Assembly: GCA_016712315.1 (NCBI GenBank)
Contig: JADJRG010000028.1
Span: forward strand, 124,001-188,000
DNA: 64,000 nucleotides
Direction: 5' to 3'
DNA from: Nannocystis sp.
Lineage (GTDB): Bacteria; Myxococcota_A; Polyangia; Nannocystales; Nannocystaceae
Shown piece by piece: positions 27,436 through 35,634 of this stretch. Position 1 is the first letter of the stretch. Every line of letters begins with the position of its first letter. Below the pieces are notes generated by a model. The model was not told where the DNA came from and made no database searches. It worked only from the letters and a program-made list of their open reading frames with translations. Position numbers and translations under genes: made by a program.

Positions 27436-28572
27436 ATGCGACTCCTGGTCTACTCCCAGGACTTCCCGCCGCGGGTCGGCGGGATCGAGACGTATACGTG
27501 GGAGCTGGCGCGGCGCTGGGCCGGGGCGGTGGAGGCGTTGGTGGTGCTAGCGCCGAGCCACCCTGAGGCGGCGCGGGTCGATCGCGAGGCGCCGTTCCCG
27601 GTGGTGCGGACGCGGATCCCGGACGATCTGCTGGCTGTGTTGGGAGAGGCGGCGCTGCGGCGGGTGGCGCGGGCGCACGCGATCGACACGGTGTTCTTGG
27701 CGCAGTGGCAGATCGGGGCGGGGCCGCTGCGGATGCGCGACGCGGGTCGGCTGCGGCGGGTGGGCGTGGCGGCGCACGGGCGTGAGCTGCTAATCCGGCC
27801 GCTGGCGGGCCTGCCGCCGGCGCAGGCGGCGATGGACCGGCTGCGGCGATCGGTGCTCTCGCGGGCGGACGCGCTGTTTCCGGTGAGCGGGTATACGGCG
27901 GGCTTGATCGGGCGCCTGGGGGTGGTGAACCCGGGGATCCATGTGGTGCATAATGGGGTCGACCCGGGGCGGTTTCGGCCGGTGGACGGTGGCGGCTTCC
28001 GGACACGTTATGAATTGGGGGTAGGGCCGGTGATCCTGACGATCGGCCGGCTCGTGCCGCGCAAGGGGATCGACGACGTGCTGCGGGCGCTGCCGGCGGT
28101 GCGGGCGCGGATCCCAGGGGCGCTGTATGTGATCGCCGGCGCCGGGCCCGATCGGGGCCGTTTGGCCGGGTTGGCGGCGGAATTGGGGGTGGAGGAGGGG
28201 GTGCGCTTCGTCGGTAAGATCAGCGATGATGAGGTGGTGGAGGCGTACGGGGCGTGTGATCTGTTCGTGACGGCCTCGCGCGACGATGAGCCGGACGTGG
28301 AGGGGTTCGGGCTGGTCTTTTTAGAGGCAGGGGCGTGCGGAAAGGCGTGCGTGGGCACGCGGGCGGGGGGGATCCCGGACGCGATCGTCGAGGGCGAGAC
28401 GGGGCTGCTGGCGCCGCAAGGGGATCCGGCGGCGCTGGCGGCGGCGATGATCCGATTGCTGGCAGAGCCGGGCTTGGCGGCGGCGATGGGGGCGGCGGGG
28501 CGCCGACGCGCGCTGGGGGAGGCGAGCTGGGACCGGGCGGCGGCGGCGATCTTGGGGGTGTTGGCGGGTTGA
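27436..28572 (+). CDS. Glycosyltransferase family 4
   Basis: This 378-residue GT-B enzyme has the N-terminal glycine-rich loop DFPPRVGGIETYTWEL, the hinge VHNGVDPGRFRP, the donor-site segment LTIGRLVPRKGIDD and the E-x7-E motif in EGFGLVFLEAGACGKAC followed by TRAGGIPDAI. It is closest in pattern to retaining GT4 mannosyltransferases of the PimB/PimC type that act on lipid acceptors. It is the first gene of five on one strand (GT4, DUF4336, Lgt-like, radical SAM, small membrane protein), which suggests that it glycosylates a lipid. ATG 27436 was chosen over an upstream frame because the family N-terminus MRLLVYSQDFPP begins there and TACACT is 9 nt before it. Confidence 0.9.
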   Translation: MRLLVYSQDFPPRVGGIETYTWELARRWAGAVEALVVLAPSHPEAARVDREAPFPVVRTRIPDDLLAVLGEAALRRVARAHAIDTVFLAQWQIGAGPLRMRDAGRLRRVGVAAHGRELLIRPLAGLPPAQAAMDRLRRSVLSRADALFPVSGYTAGLIGRLGVVNPGIHVVHNGVDPGRFRPVDGGGFRTRYELGVGPVILTIGRLVPRKGIDDVLRALPAVRARIPGALYVIAGAGPDRGRLAGLAAELGVEEGVRFVGKISDDEVVEAYGACDLFVTASRDDEPDVEGFGLVFLEAGACGKACVGTRAGGIPDAIVEGETGLLAPQGDPAALAAAMIRLLAEPGLAAAMGAAGRRRALGEASWDRAAAAILGVLAG

Positions 28573-28599
28573 TCTCGGCGAATTGGCGAGGAGCAGACG

Positions 28600-29355
28600 A
28601 TGACGACGAGGGCGACTGGGTATGAGCCGCTGTTCACGCTCAAGCCGGCGGGGCCGGAGATCTGGGTGGTGGACGGGCCGAGCATTGATTTTTATGGGCT
28701 GCCGTTCTCGACGCGAATGACGGTGGTGCGGCTCGCGGACGGGGGGCTGTGGGTGCACTCACCGATCCCGCTGGAGGGGGAGCTGGCGGCGGAGCTGGCG
28801 GCGTTGGGGCCGGTGCTGGCGCTGGTGGCCCCGAATTGGATCCACTATTATTATTTGCCGCAGTGGCAGGCGCGGTTCCCTTCGGCGCAGACGTGGGCGG
28901 CGCCGGGGGTGCAGGCGCGGGCGGCGAAGGCGGGGTTGACGATCCGGGTGGACCATACGCTGGGCGCAGAGGAGGCGGCGGCGGGGTGGAGCGGCGAGAT
29001 CGCGGCGCTGTTGGTCGAGGGGAGCTCGGTGCATCATGAGGTAGTGTTTTTTCATAAAATATCGAAGACGCTGGTGCTGACGGATCTGATCGAGAACTTT
29101 GAGGCGGCGAAGCTGCCGCGGTGGGCGCGGCCGCTGGTGTGGTTGGCAGGGACGCGTGATCCCGACGGTAAGGCGCCGATCGATATGCGCTGGAGCTTTC
29201 GCCTCAAGCGCGGCGGTATGGCGCGGCTGCGCGCGGCGCTGGCGGTGATGCTCGAGTGGGCGCCCGAGCGGGTGATCGTGGCGCACGGGCGCTGGTATAC
29301 GCAGGACGGGGTGAAGGAGCTGCGGCGGGCGTTTCGTTGGGCGCTCTCGCGCTAG
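28600..29355 (+). CDS. DUF4336 protein (metallo-beta-lactamase-like)
   Basis: This is a 251-residue protein of the DUF4336 family, a divergent relative of the metallo-beta-lactamase fold. Family marks are LWVHSPIPL near 47-55, LVAPNWIHYYYL-like segment near 79-90 with the fingerprint N-x2-H, HHEVVFFHKISKTLVLTDLI near 145-165 and VIVAHGRWY near the end. The canonical HxHxDH zinc motif is absent, so catalysis is uncertain. A good ribosome-binding site GAGGAG precedes the ATG. It sits 27 bp after the GT4 gene and has a longer paralogue at 33098-34342. Confidence 0.85.
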   Translation: MTTRATGYEPLFTLKPAGPEIWVVDGPSIDFYGLPFSTRMTVVRLADGGLWVHSPIPLEGELAAELAALGPVLALVAPNWIHYYYLPQWQARFPSAQTWAAPGVQARAAKAGLTIRVDHTLGAEEAAAGWSGEIAALLVEGSSVHHEVVFFHKISKTLVLTDLIENFEAAKLPRWARPLVWLAGTRDPDGKAPIDMRWSFRLKRGGMARLRAALAVMLEWAPERVIVAHGRWYTQDGVKELRRAFRWALSR

Positions 29356-29376
29356 CGGCCCGTGAGGCGGGGCGGG

Positions 29377-29382
29377 TATGCT
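29377..29382 (+). promoter_or_regulatory. -10-like TATGCT at Lgt-like gene
   Basis: TATGCT (5 of 6 to TATAAT on the first three and last positions counted loosely) ends 7 nt before GTG 29389. It could be an internal promoter giving a leaderless mRNA and supports the GTG start. Confidence 0.35.
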
Positions 29383-29388
29383 GGCGGG

Positions 29389-30168
29389 GTGCTCGCGCCT
29401 TCGCTGGTGTTGCCGCCGTCGGTGGCTGGGGTGACCCCGCCTTGGCATACGATCTTTGAGATCTTGGCGTTCGCGGGCGGGTTTCGCCTGTTCTTGGCGC
29501 TGCGGCGGCGGCAGGGGGATACGATCGCGGAGCCGGCGCGGATCGTGATCACGATCGCGGCGGCGATCGGGGCGCTGCTGGGGGCGCGGGCGCTGGGGGT
29601 GCTGGAGCGGCCGGAGCTCTTCGCGCTGGCGCGCGCGGGCGAGCTGCGCGAGCTGCTGCTGGCGAAGACGATCGTCGGCGGGCTGCTGGGCGGGCTGGTC
29701 GCGGTGGAGTGGATCAAGCGGCGGCTGAAGGTGCGGCGATCGTCGGGGGATCTGCTGGTGGCGCCGCTGCTGCTGGGTATGGCGCTGGGGCGGATCGGCT
29801 GCTTCTTGAGCGGGGTGCACGACGGCACGCACGGGTCGCCGACGACGGCGTGGACGGCGCTGGATCTGGGGGACGGGATCGGGCGCCACCCGACGGCGCT
29901 GTATGAGCTGGTCTTTTTGCTCGGGCTGGGGGCGCTGCTGCTGGCGGTGGAGCGGCGGGTGACGCTGGCGGACGGGGGGCGCTTTAAGCTGTTCTTGGCG
30001 GCTTATTTGGCGTTTCGGCTGGGGATCGAGGCGCTCAAGCCGCGGGCGGAGCTGCTCGCGGGGCTGTCGGCGATCCAGCTCGCTTGTCTCGGGGGGTTGG
30101 TCTATTACCGTCGCTTGTTCTACGCGCCGCGGCGCGAACTCTTGGCCCGGAGCGCGGACGATGCCTGA
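29389..30168 (+). CDS. Lgt-like integral membrane protein (prolipoprotein diacylglyceryl transferase family)
   Basis: This is a 259-residue protein with about seven hydrophobic helices. The Lgt family core GRIGCFLSG with its essential Arg is present near residue 140, followed by GTHGSPT, a GDGIGRHPTALYE segment and a last helix with FRLGIEALKPR. Against true Lgt, the His-Gly-Gly region of the periplasmic loop is replaced by KTIVGGLLGG and the GELWGRPT loop is altered. It is therefore a divergent paralogue that may transfer or position a lipid other than the prolipoprotein diacylglyceryl. It overlaps the radical SAM gene by 8 bp. The start is uncertain between GTG 29389 and GTG 29362. Confidence 0.75.
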   Translation: MLAPSLVLPPSVAGVTPPWHTIFEILAFAGGFRLFLALRRRQGDTIAEPARIVITIAAAIGALLGARALGVLERPELFALARAGELRELLLAKTIVGGLLGGLVAVEWIKRRLKVRRSSGDLLVAPLLLGMALGRIGCFLSGVHDGTHGSPTTAWTALDLGDGIGRHPTALYELVFLLGLGALLLAVERRVTLADGGRFKLFLAAYLAFRLGIEALKPRAELLAGLSAIQLACLGGLVYYRRLFYAPRRELLARSADDA

Positions 30169-31564
30169 GCGCGAATACACATACTACGACTTCACGCTCA
30201 GCCTCTGCCACGTGTGCCTGCGCCGGGTGGACGCGAAGATCGTGTTCTGGGGGGATGAGGTGGTGATGCTGAAGCGCTGCCCGGAGCACGGGGCGCAGCG
30301 GGTGGTCATCGCGGATGACATCGAGTACTACCGGCGCTGCCGCGAGTTCTTAAAGCCAGGTGAGACGCCGCGGCGCTTCCACACGGCGACGCACTTCGGC
30401 TGCCCCTATGACTGCGGGCTGTGCCCCGACCACGAGCAGCACTCGTGCTTGACGCTGGTGGAGATCACGGAGCGCTGCAACCTGACGTGCCCGACGTGTT
30501 ATGCGGAGTCGTCGCCGAGCGCGGGGCGGCACCGCAGCGTGGCCGAGGTGGAGGCGATGCTCGACGCGGTGGTCGCGAGCGAAGGAGAGCCGGACGTGGT
30601 GCAGCTCAGCGGCGGCGAGCCGACGCTGCACCCGGACTTCTTTGAGATCGTCGCGGCGGCGAAGCGGCGGCCGATCAAGCACTTGATGATCAACACGAAC
30701 GGGCTGCGGATCGCGAGCGACCCGGGCTTCGCCGAGCGCTTGGCTGAGCACGCGCCGGGCCTCGAGGTGTACTTGCAATTCGACTCGCTGCGGGCGGAGC
30801 CGCTGATCCGGCTGCGGGGGCGGGATCTGCGGGAGGTGCGGCTGCGCGCGCTCGAGCGGCTGAACGCGCTGGGGTTGGCGACGACGCTGGTGGTGACCCT
30901 GCAGAAGGGGCTGAACGACGACGAGATCGGGGCGATCCTCGAGTTCGCGCGGCGCCAGCCGTGTGTGCGCGGGGTGACGTTCCAACCGACGCAGATCGCG
31001 GGGCGGGTGGAGGGCTTCGATCCGGGGCGCGATCGCTTGACGCTGACGGGGGTGCGCCGGGCGATCTTGGAGCAGTCCGAGATCTTTACGGCGGACGACC
31101 TGATCCCGGTCCCGTGCAACCCCGACGCGCTGGTGATGGGCTACGCGCTGCGCAGCGGCGAGGAGCTGCAGCCGTTGACCCGCTACCTGCGGCCCGCGGA
31201 TCTGCTCCAGTCAGGCAACACGATCACGTATGAGTCGGACCTGCGGCTGCGCGAGCACCTGCTGCGGCTGTTCAGCACGGGGACCTCGGTGGACGCTGCG
31301 CAGGGGGAGCTGGGGCAGCTCCTGTGTTGCTTGCCGAAGATCGACGCGCCGGGGCTGGGCTATGAGAGCCTGTTTCGGGTGATCATCATGCGCTTCATCG
31401 ACGCGTATGACTTCGACGTGCGGGCGATCAAGCGCTCGTGTGTGCACATCGTCGGCGACGATCTGCGGCTGTATCCGTTCGAGACGATGAACCTCTTTTA
31501 TCGAGGAGCGGCGCAGCGGGAGCGCTTGACGACGCTGCGCCGGCCGAGCGAGGGGGGGCGATGA
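30161..31564 (+). CDS. Radical SAM enzyme of the MJ0619/tetraether-synthase (Tes) type
   Basis: This 467-residue enzyme has the radical SAM motif CNLTCPTC (Cys106, 110, 113) and the SGGEPTLHPDF loop. The N-terminus holds extra Cys (16, 19, 40, 60, then 81, 85, 88 as a second CxxxCxxC, and 96), giving room for one or two auxiliary clusters or zinc. This layout, plus QFDSLRAEPLIRLRGRDLRE, RGVTFQPTQIAGRV and the C-terminal RSCVHIVGDDLRLYPFE, is characteristic of the archaeal MJ0619 group. Members join lipid tails into membrane-spanning lipids (Tes) or methylate pterin precursors. Next to an Lgt-like protein and a GT4, a lipid substrate is more likely, but this is inference. It overlaps both neighbours, so translation is coupled. 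Confidence 0.82.
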   Translation: MPEREYTYYDFTLSLCHVCLRRVDAKIVFWGDEVVMLKRCPEHGAQRVVIADDIEYYRRCREFLKPGETPRRFHTATHFGCPYDCGLCPDHEQHSCLTLVEITERCNLTCPTCYAESSPSAGRHRSVAEVEAMLDAVVASEGEPDVVQLSGGEPTLHPDFFEIVAAAKRRPIKHLMINTNGLRIASDPGFAERLAEHAPGLEVYLQFDSLRAEPLIRLRGRDLREVRLRALERLNALGLATTLVVTLQKGLNDDEIGAILEFARRQPCVRGVTFQPTQIAGRVEGFDPGRDRLTLTGVRRAILEQSEIFTADDLIPVPCNPDALVMGYALRSGEELQPLTRYLRPADLLQSGNTITYESDLRLREHLLRLFSTGTSVDAAQGELGQLLCCLPKIDAPGLGYESLFRVIIMRFIDAYDFDVRAIKRSCVHIVGDDLRLYPFETMNLFYRGAAQRERLTTLRRPSEGGR

Positions 31565-31917
31565 CGAGCGAAGAAGAGCGCGAGGACGCGCGGTATCTCA
31601 AGGACCCGAGCGGCATGGCGACGGTGGGGCGGCTGGTGCGCTGGCAGCTCTTGGCGCTGGCGCTGTACCTGGTGCCGGCGGTGGTGCTGCTGGCGAGCGG
31701 GGTGCCAGGCTACTCGGTGAAGAACCCGCCCGAGTGGCTGGTCGTCATCGGGTTCTTCGGGCCGATGATACAGGCGGGTCTCTCGTTGGTGATCGGGCTG
31801 GTGATGATGATCGCGACGCGCCGCAAGAACGTCGGCGCGGGGCTGATGCTCGGGGGCGTCGTGGTCGGGATGATCGGCGTGACGACGTGCTTGGGTCTGG
31901 TGTTCGCCGCGTATTGA
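31561..31917 (+). CDS. Small membrane protein, unknown function
   Basis: This 118-residue protein has three hydrophobic segments (about 24-45, 57-80, 90-115) after a charged N-terminus MTSEEEREDARYLKD. The start codon overlaps the radical SAM stop as ATGA (31561-31564), so it is translationally coupled and probably functions with that enzyme, for example as a membrane anchor or lipid-flipping helper. I do not recognise a family. Confidence 0.7.
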   Translation: MTSEEEREDARYLKDPSGMATVGRLVRWQLLALALYLVPAVVLLASGVPGYSVKNPPEWLVVIGFFGPMIQAGLSLVIGLVMMIATRRKNVGAGLMLGGVVVGMIGVTTCLGLVFAAY

Positions 31918-31939
31918 GCGGCGAGGGGGCTTAAAGGCC

Positions 31940-32485
31940 TCAGAAGGAGGAGCCGGGCTGCTTGAGAAACTCGAGCTCCTCGGGGGTGCTGGCCCGGCCG
32001 AGGACGGCGTTGCGGTGGGGGAAGCGGCCGAAGCGGGCGATGATCTCGAGGTGGCGGACGGCGTAGTCGAGCCAGAGCTTGTTCTCGAGGGCGCGCATGA
32101 GATCGACGCAGCGCTGCTGATCGGCGAGCGACTCGCTGTGCTCGAGGGGCAGGTAGAGGAAGACGCGGCCGACTTGATCGAGGTGGTGATCGAGGCCGCG
32201 ATCGACGGCGCTGCGGGTGAGGGCGAGGGCGAGGGGATCGCTGGCGAAGGCGCGCGCCTGGCCGCGGAAGGCGTTGCGCGGGTATTGATCGAGGAGGAGG
32301 ACGAGGGCGAGGCTGCCCGAGGCGTCGGCGCTCCAGGCGTCGAGATCACCGGCGATGGCGCGCTCGTGGAGGCCGCCGAGGCGGGCGACGCACTCGGCGT
32401 CAAAGGCAGGGCTGGCGGCGAACCAGTGGGGCTGGGTGGCCGGCGCGAACCAAAAATCGAGGACCTCGGCGGGAGCGGGTTGCAT
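31940..32485 (-). CDS. DUF924 family protein
   Basis: This 181-residue protein matches DUF924 from end to end: EVLDFWFAP at the N-terminus, LALVLLLDQYPRNAFRG near 60-75, FLYLPLEHSESLADQQ near 108-123 and ARFGRFPHRNAVLGR near 150-165. The fold is an all-helical TPR-like bundle. The function of the family is unknown. It is convergent with the radical SAM operon, with a 22-bp gap. Confidence 0.9.
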   Translation of the reverse strand: MQPAPAEVLDFWFAPATQPHWFAASPAFDAECVARLGGLHERAIAGDLDAWSADASGSLALVLLLDQYPRNAFRGQARAFASDPLALALTRSAVDRGLDHHLDQVGRVFLYLPLEHSESLADQQRCVDLMRALENKLWLDYAVRHLEIIARFGRFPHRNAVLGRASTPEELEFLKQPGSSF

Positions 32486-32568
32486 CGCGTGACCATCGCA
32501 GGCGCCGAGCGGCGGAGCAATGCCCGGCGGATCCCGGCTCGTCGCGGCGCTGTGCGGGCTGGTGTGGG

Positions 32569-33096
32569 TTAGGGGCCGTCGATGAGGCGGGCGGTGTGGA
32601 GGTGGCGATCGAGGGCCTCTTCGAGCTCGAGCAGGGCGGCGGGGGCGCTGCTGTCGCCGAGGTAGTGATCGATGGTCTTCTGGCGAGCGCCGCGGCGATA
32701 GGTGGTGGTGACCGCGGGGAGGCCGTCGTAGTCGCGGCGGCGGTATCGATCGGCGAGGGCGAAGTAGTCGGCGGCGGCGAAGAGGGCGCGTAATTGTTGG
32801 AGCTCAGACGGGGTGAGGCTCCAGGCGCGGCGGCCGAGCTCGGCGACGAAGGCTTGGCCCTCGTAGAGGACGGCGCCGTCGTCGCTGACGCGGATCCAGT
32901 AGATCGGGCAGGCGCCGTGGCAGCCGCTGCGCTCGAGGACGAGCAGGAGCGGGCCGGCCTCGGGGGCAGGATCGACGCCGCGGCCGACGAGGCCCGGGGC
33001 GCAGGCGGCGACGATGGCGAGCAGGAGGGCGGCGAAGGAGCGGCGGTGGCGCCTGCGGCGAGGGCGCAGGCGCGCGGAGGGGGCCGCCGGGCGCAC
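32569..33096 (-). CDS. DUF6438-like lipoprotein
   Basis: This 175-residue exported protein has an Arg-rich N-terminus, a hydrophobic segment and a lipobox IVAAC. The core begins LVLERSGCHGACPIYWIRVSDDG, where the Cys-x2-x-Cys-Pro-x-Tyr pattern is the mark of DUF6438; a conserved middle and a C-terminal helix follow. No enzyme function is known. The start is GTG and lies 1 bp after the stop of the DUF4336 gene, so the two are co-transcribed. Confidence 0.75.
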   Translation of the reverse strand: MRPAAPSARLRPRRRRHRRSFAALLLAIVAACAPGLVGRGVDPAPEAGPLLLVLERSGCHGACPIYWIRVSDDGAVLYEGQAFVAELGRRAWSLTPSELQQLRALFAAADYFALADRYRRRDYDGLPAVTTTYRRGARQKTIDHYLGDSSAPAALLELEEALDRHLHTARLIDGP

Positions 33097-33097
33097 G

Positions 33098-34342
33098 TCA
33101 GAGGCCCTGGCGGACGAGGTAACGGAGGAGGTCGCGCAGGAAGCCGGGCTGCTGGCGGAAGTAGGCGCCGACGAGCACGGCGTAGTCGGCGGGGCCTAGC
33201 TGGGTGATCCAGGCGCAGGCGCGCTCCAAGCGCTGATGAGCGCCGGTGGCGAGGGCGGCGGCGGGGGCGTGGGCGACGAGGGCTCGCTCGGGGCGCCAGG
33301 CGAGCATACGGGCGACGCTGTGACGGAGGGCGAGCACGTTGGTCCACAGCATCGGCTGGTAGCTGGGGATCGCGAAGCCGTCGTGCACGCCGAAGACGAA
33401 GCAGTAGAGGCGCCACCAGAAGGAGTAGCCGGGGACGCCCGGCTGGCTGCCGAAGAGGAGGTCGTGGAGGATGAGGGTGCTGGTGGCCGGGTGGAAGAAG
33501 ACTGTCTCTTCAAATTGATGGCCGCCGAGCTGGAGCTGCTCGAGCTCGCCAGGGAAGAGAGGGGCGCGATCGTCGAGGACGGCGTCGAGGTGGAGGTGGG
33601 CGGAGGGGGGGTTCTTGCGGTGGCCGGCGACGCCGATGGTCTGAGCGGCAGGGAAGGCGCGCTGGGCCCCGGCGATGAAGAGGTTGTGGAATTTTAAGGG
33701 GATGACGAGGTGGCTGACTGGACCGAGCTGGGCGACGCGGGCGTGCAGCTCGGGGGGCATGTCGACGGGGTTGATGAGGATGAGCTGGCCGCTGGGGCGG
33801 CGGATGAGGGTGGCGTAGGCGAACTCGTGGAAGGGGCAGAGGCCGTGGGTGTAGTAGGCGCTGACCCGCCAGATCTGGTCGGGCACGATCTCTTCGAGGT
33901 GGGGTGAGGGGGGCTCGCTGGCCCACTCCGCGGGGGTAGGCATGACGTAGGCGAAGGGATCCTCTGCCGGGCGCGCGGCGAGCAGGGCGCGGGCGCGGCC
34001 TAGGGCCTGGTCGGCGGCGTCCGGGCGGCCGTGGGCGCGCTCGGCGAAGGCGGCGACGAGGTGGCTGCCGAAGAAGTCGGGGAGCTCGGTGCACAGGCGC
34101 TGACTGGCGGCGGCGACGTCGACGCGGATGAGATCCGGCTGGAGGACGCCCCAGACGACCCGCTGGGCGAGCACGGCGAAGCGGGCGAGATCGACGCCGG
34201 CGGCGCGGGAGAGGGCGCGCTCTTCGGCGAGGCTGCGGCCGAGATAAAACAGGCTGCGATCGGCGCGCTGGCGGCCCGCTTGATAGAGCTGAAGGCCGGC
34301 GAGGCCGCCGACGAGGCCGCCGAGCGCGAGGGTGAGCGACAC
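33098..34342 (-). CDS. DUF4336 protein with N-terminal membrane helix
   Basis: This is a 414-residue protein. Residues 1-20 form a hydrophobic segment that may anchor it. Residues 20-150 are helical and specific to this protein, and the C-terminal 250 residues form a DUF4336 domain (GPVSHLVIPLKFHNLFIAGA, FEETVFFHPATSTLILHDLL, ERALVAHAP). The same family occurs at 28600-29355, so the window holds two diverged members. The start is a GTG preceded at 8 nt by TACACT, which suggests a leaderless message. Confidence 0.82.
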   Translation of the reverse strand: MSLTLALGGLVGGLAGLQLYQAGRQRADRSLFYLGRSLAEERALSRAAGVDLARFAVLAQRVVWGVLQPDLIRVDVAAASQRLCTELPDFFGSHLVAAFAERAHGRPDAADQALGRARALLAARPAEDPFAYVMPTPAEWASEPPSPHLEEIVPDQIWRVSAYYTHGLCPFHEFAYATLIRRPSGQLILINPVDMPPELHARVAQLGPVSHLVIPLKFHNLFIAGAQRAFPAAQTIGVAGHRKNPPSAHLHLDAVLDDRAPLFPGELEQLQLGGHQFEETVFFHPATSTLILHDLLFGSQPGVPGYSFWWRLYCFVFGVHDGFAIPSYQPMLWTNVLALRHSVARMLAWRPERALVAHAPAAALATGAHQRLERACAWITQLGPADYAVLVGAYFRQQPGFLRDLLRYLVRQGL

Positions 34343-34349
34343 GCAGGCC

Positions 34350-34355
34350 AGTGTA
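34350..34355 (-). promoter_or_regulatory. -10-like TACACT of DUF4336-DUF6438 operon
   Basis: TACACT on the minus strand ends 8 nt before the GTG start at 34342. The hexamer and spacing match those upstream of 27436 and 43620. Confidence 0.45.
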
Positions 34356-34461
34356 GACCGAGCGCTCTCTGCCGGTCAGCAGCGGGCCAGGGCGGGGGCG
34401 CGTTTATTGCCGCCGCGCGGCGCTCGGATCCGCGCTAAGGTCCGCGAAGGTAGGTGGAACT

Positions 34462-35634
34462 ATGGATTACGACGTGGATGTTTTGATCGTCGGCGCGGGA
34501 CCGGCTGGGGCGTCGACGGCGCTTCACTTGGCGCAGCGCTCTCCTTCGCTGGCGGCGCGGACGTTGGTGCTCGATAAGGCGCGACACCCGCGGCACAAGC
34601 TGTGCGGCGGCGGGCTGGTGCGCGATGTGGATACGATCCTGGAGGGGTTGGGGCTGGACCTGCAGGAGGTGCCGCAGGTCGACGCCGAGATGGCGCACCT
34701 GCACCTGGAAGGGCGCGGCGCGGGGGTGAAGCTGGGAGAGATCGCGTTCCACGTGGTGCGACGGCGTGAATTCGACGCGTGGCTGGTGAATAAGGTGCGC
34801 GACGCGGGGGTGCGGGTGGCCGAGGAGGTGGAGGTGCTGCGGATCGATCGCGGGCCCGAGGGCATGGTGGTGGAGACCTCGCGCGGGCGGATCCGGGCGC
34901 GGGCGGTGGTGGGAGCGGACGGGTCGCGCGGCATGTGCCGGCGCTTCGTCGGCGGCGGCGCGGGGGCGACGGCGCGGCTGATCGAGGTGACGACGCCGCC
35001 GCCGCCGCGCTTGGATCCGCCGCTGCCGGCGGAGGAGGCGGTGTTCGAGTTCCGATCGATCGGGCAAGGGGTGCAGGGGTACTTCTGGAGCTTCCCGATG
35101 GTGATCGACGGCGAGCGGATGCGGAACTTTGGCATCTACGACAGCCGGGTGGTGGCCGATCGGCCTCTGGCAGGCTCGCTCCGCGGGTTCTTGGCGGTGG
35201 AGCTGGCGCGCCACGGGCTGCGGCTCGCCGAGTGCAAGGTGGAGGGGCACCCGATCCATCTGTTCTCGAGCGCGAGCCGGCTGGCGGCGCCAGGGATCGT
35301 GCTGGCGGGTGACTCGGCGGGGGCCGATCCGCTGCTGGGCGAGGGGATCAGCGTGGCGCTGGGTTACGGCGCGCTGGCGGCGGCGGCGCTGCAGGAGGGC
35401 TTTGAGGCGGGGGACCTGGAGTTCGCGGGCTATACGCGGCAGGTGCACAAGAGCCGGCTGGGGCGCTCGCTGCGGCGGCGGCACCTGGCGGCGCGGATGA
35501 TCTACGGGATGCACCAGCCGTGGATCCAGCGGGCGCTGTGGTGGCGGATGGAGCCGCTGGTGCGGGCCTTCGTGCGCTCGCTGGTGTTCGGCTGGGCGCG
35601 GCCACCAGCGCTGGCGATCACTGGACGTCGATGA
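34462..35634 (+). CDS. Geranylgeranyl-reductase-family flavoprotein
   Basis: This 390-residue FAD enzyme has the Rossmann GxGxxG (VLIVGAGPAGASTALHLA), a KLCGGGL segment near 46-52, the GGR-family YFWSFP motif near residue 210, and the FAD-binding end VLAGDSAGADPLLGEGIS near 280. Members saturate prenyl chains of chlorophyll, quinones or archaeal lipids, or act as other FAD oxidoreductases; the substrate is open. It lies within 3 kb of the Tes-like radical SAM gene, which makes an isoprenoid or lipid substrate attractive. Its last 17 bp overlap the end of the convergent STAS gene. An SD-like GAAGGTAGG precedes the ATG. Confidence 0.85.
   Translation: MDYDVDVLIVGAGPAGASTALHLAQRSPSLAARTLVLDKARHPRHKLCGGGLVRDVDTILEGLGLDLQEVPQVDAEMAHLHLEGRGAGVKLGEIAFHVVRRREFDAWLVNKVRDAGVRVAEEVEVLRIDRGPEGMVVETSRGRIRARAVVGADGSRGMCRRFVGGGAGATARLIEVTTPPPPRLDPPLPAEEAVFEFRSIGQGVQGYFWSFPMVIDGERMRNFGIYDSRVVADRPLAGSLRGFLAVELARHGLRLAECKVEGHPIHLFSSASRLAAPGIVLAGDSAGADPLLGEGISVALGYGALAAAALQEGFEAGDLEFAGYTRQVHKSRLGRSLRRRHLAARMIYGMHQPWIQRALWWRMEPLVRAFVRSLVFGWARPPALAITGRR

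Noticed and set aside
27341..28006. 222-residue N-terminal extension of the 1552-residue protein
   Set aside because: It is Pro/Ala/Arg noise overlapping the divergent GT4 gene; composition and family-like sequence begin at ATG 27340.
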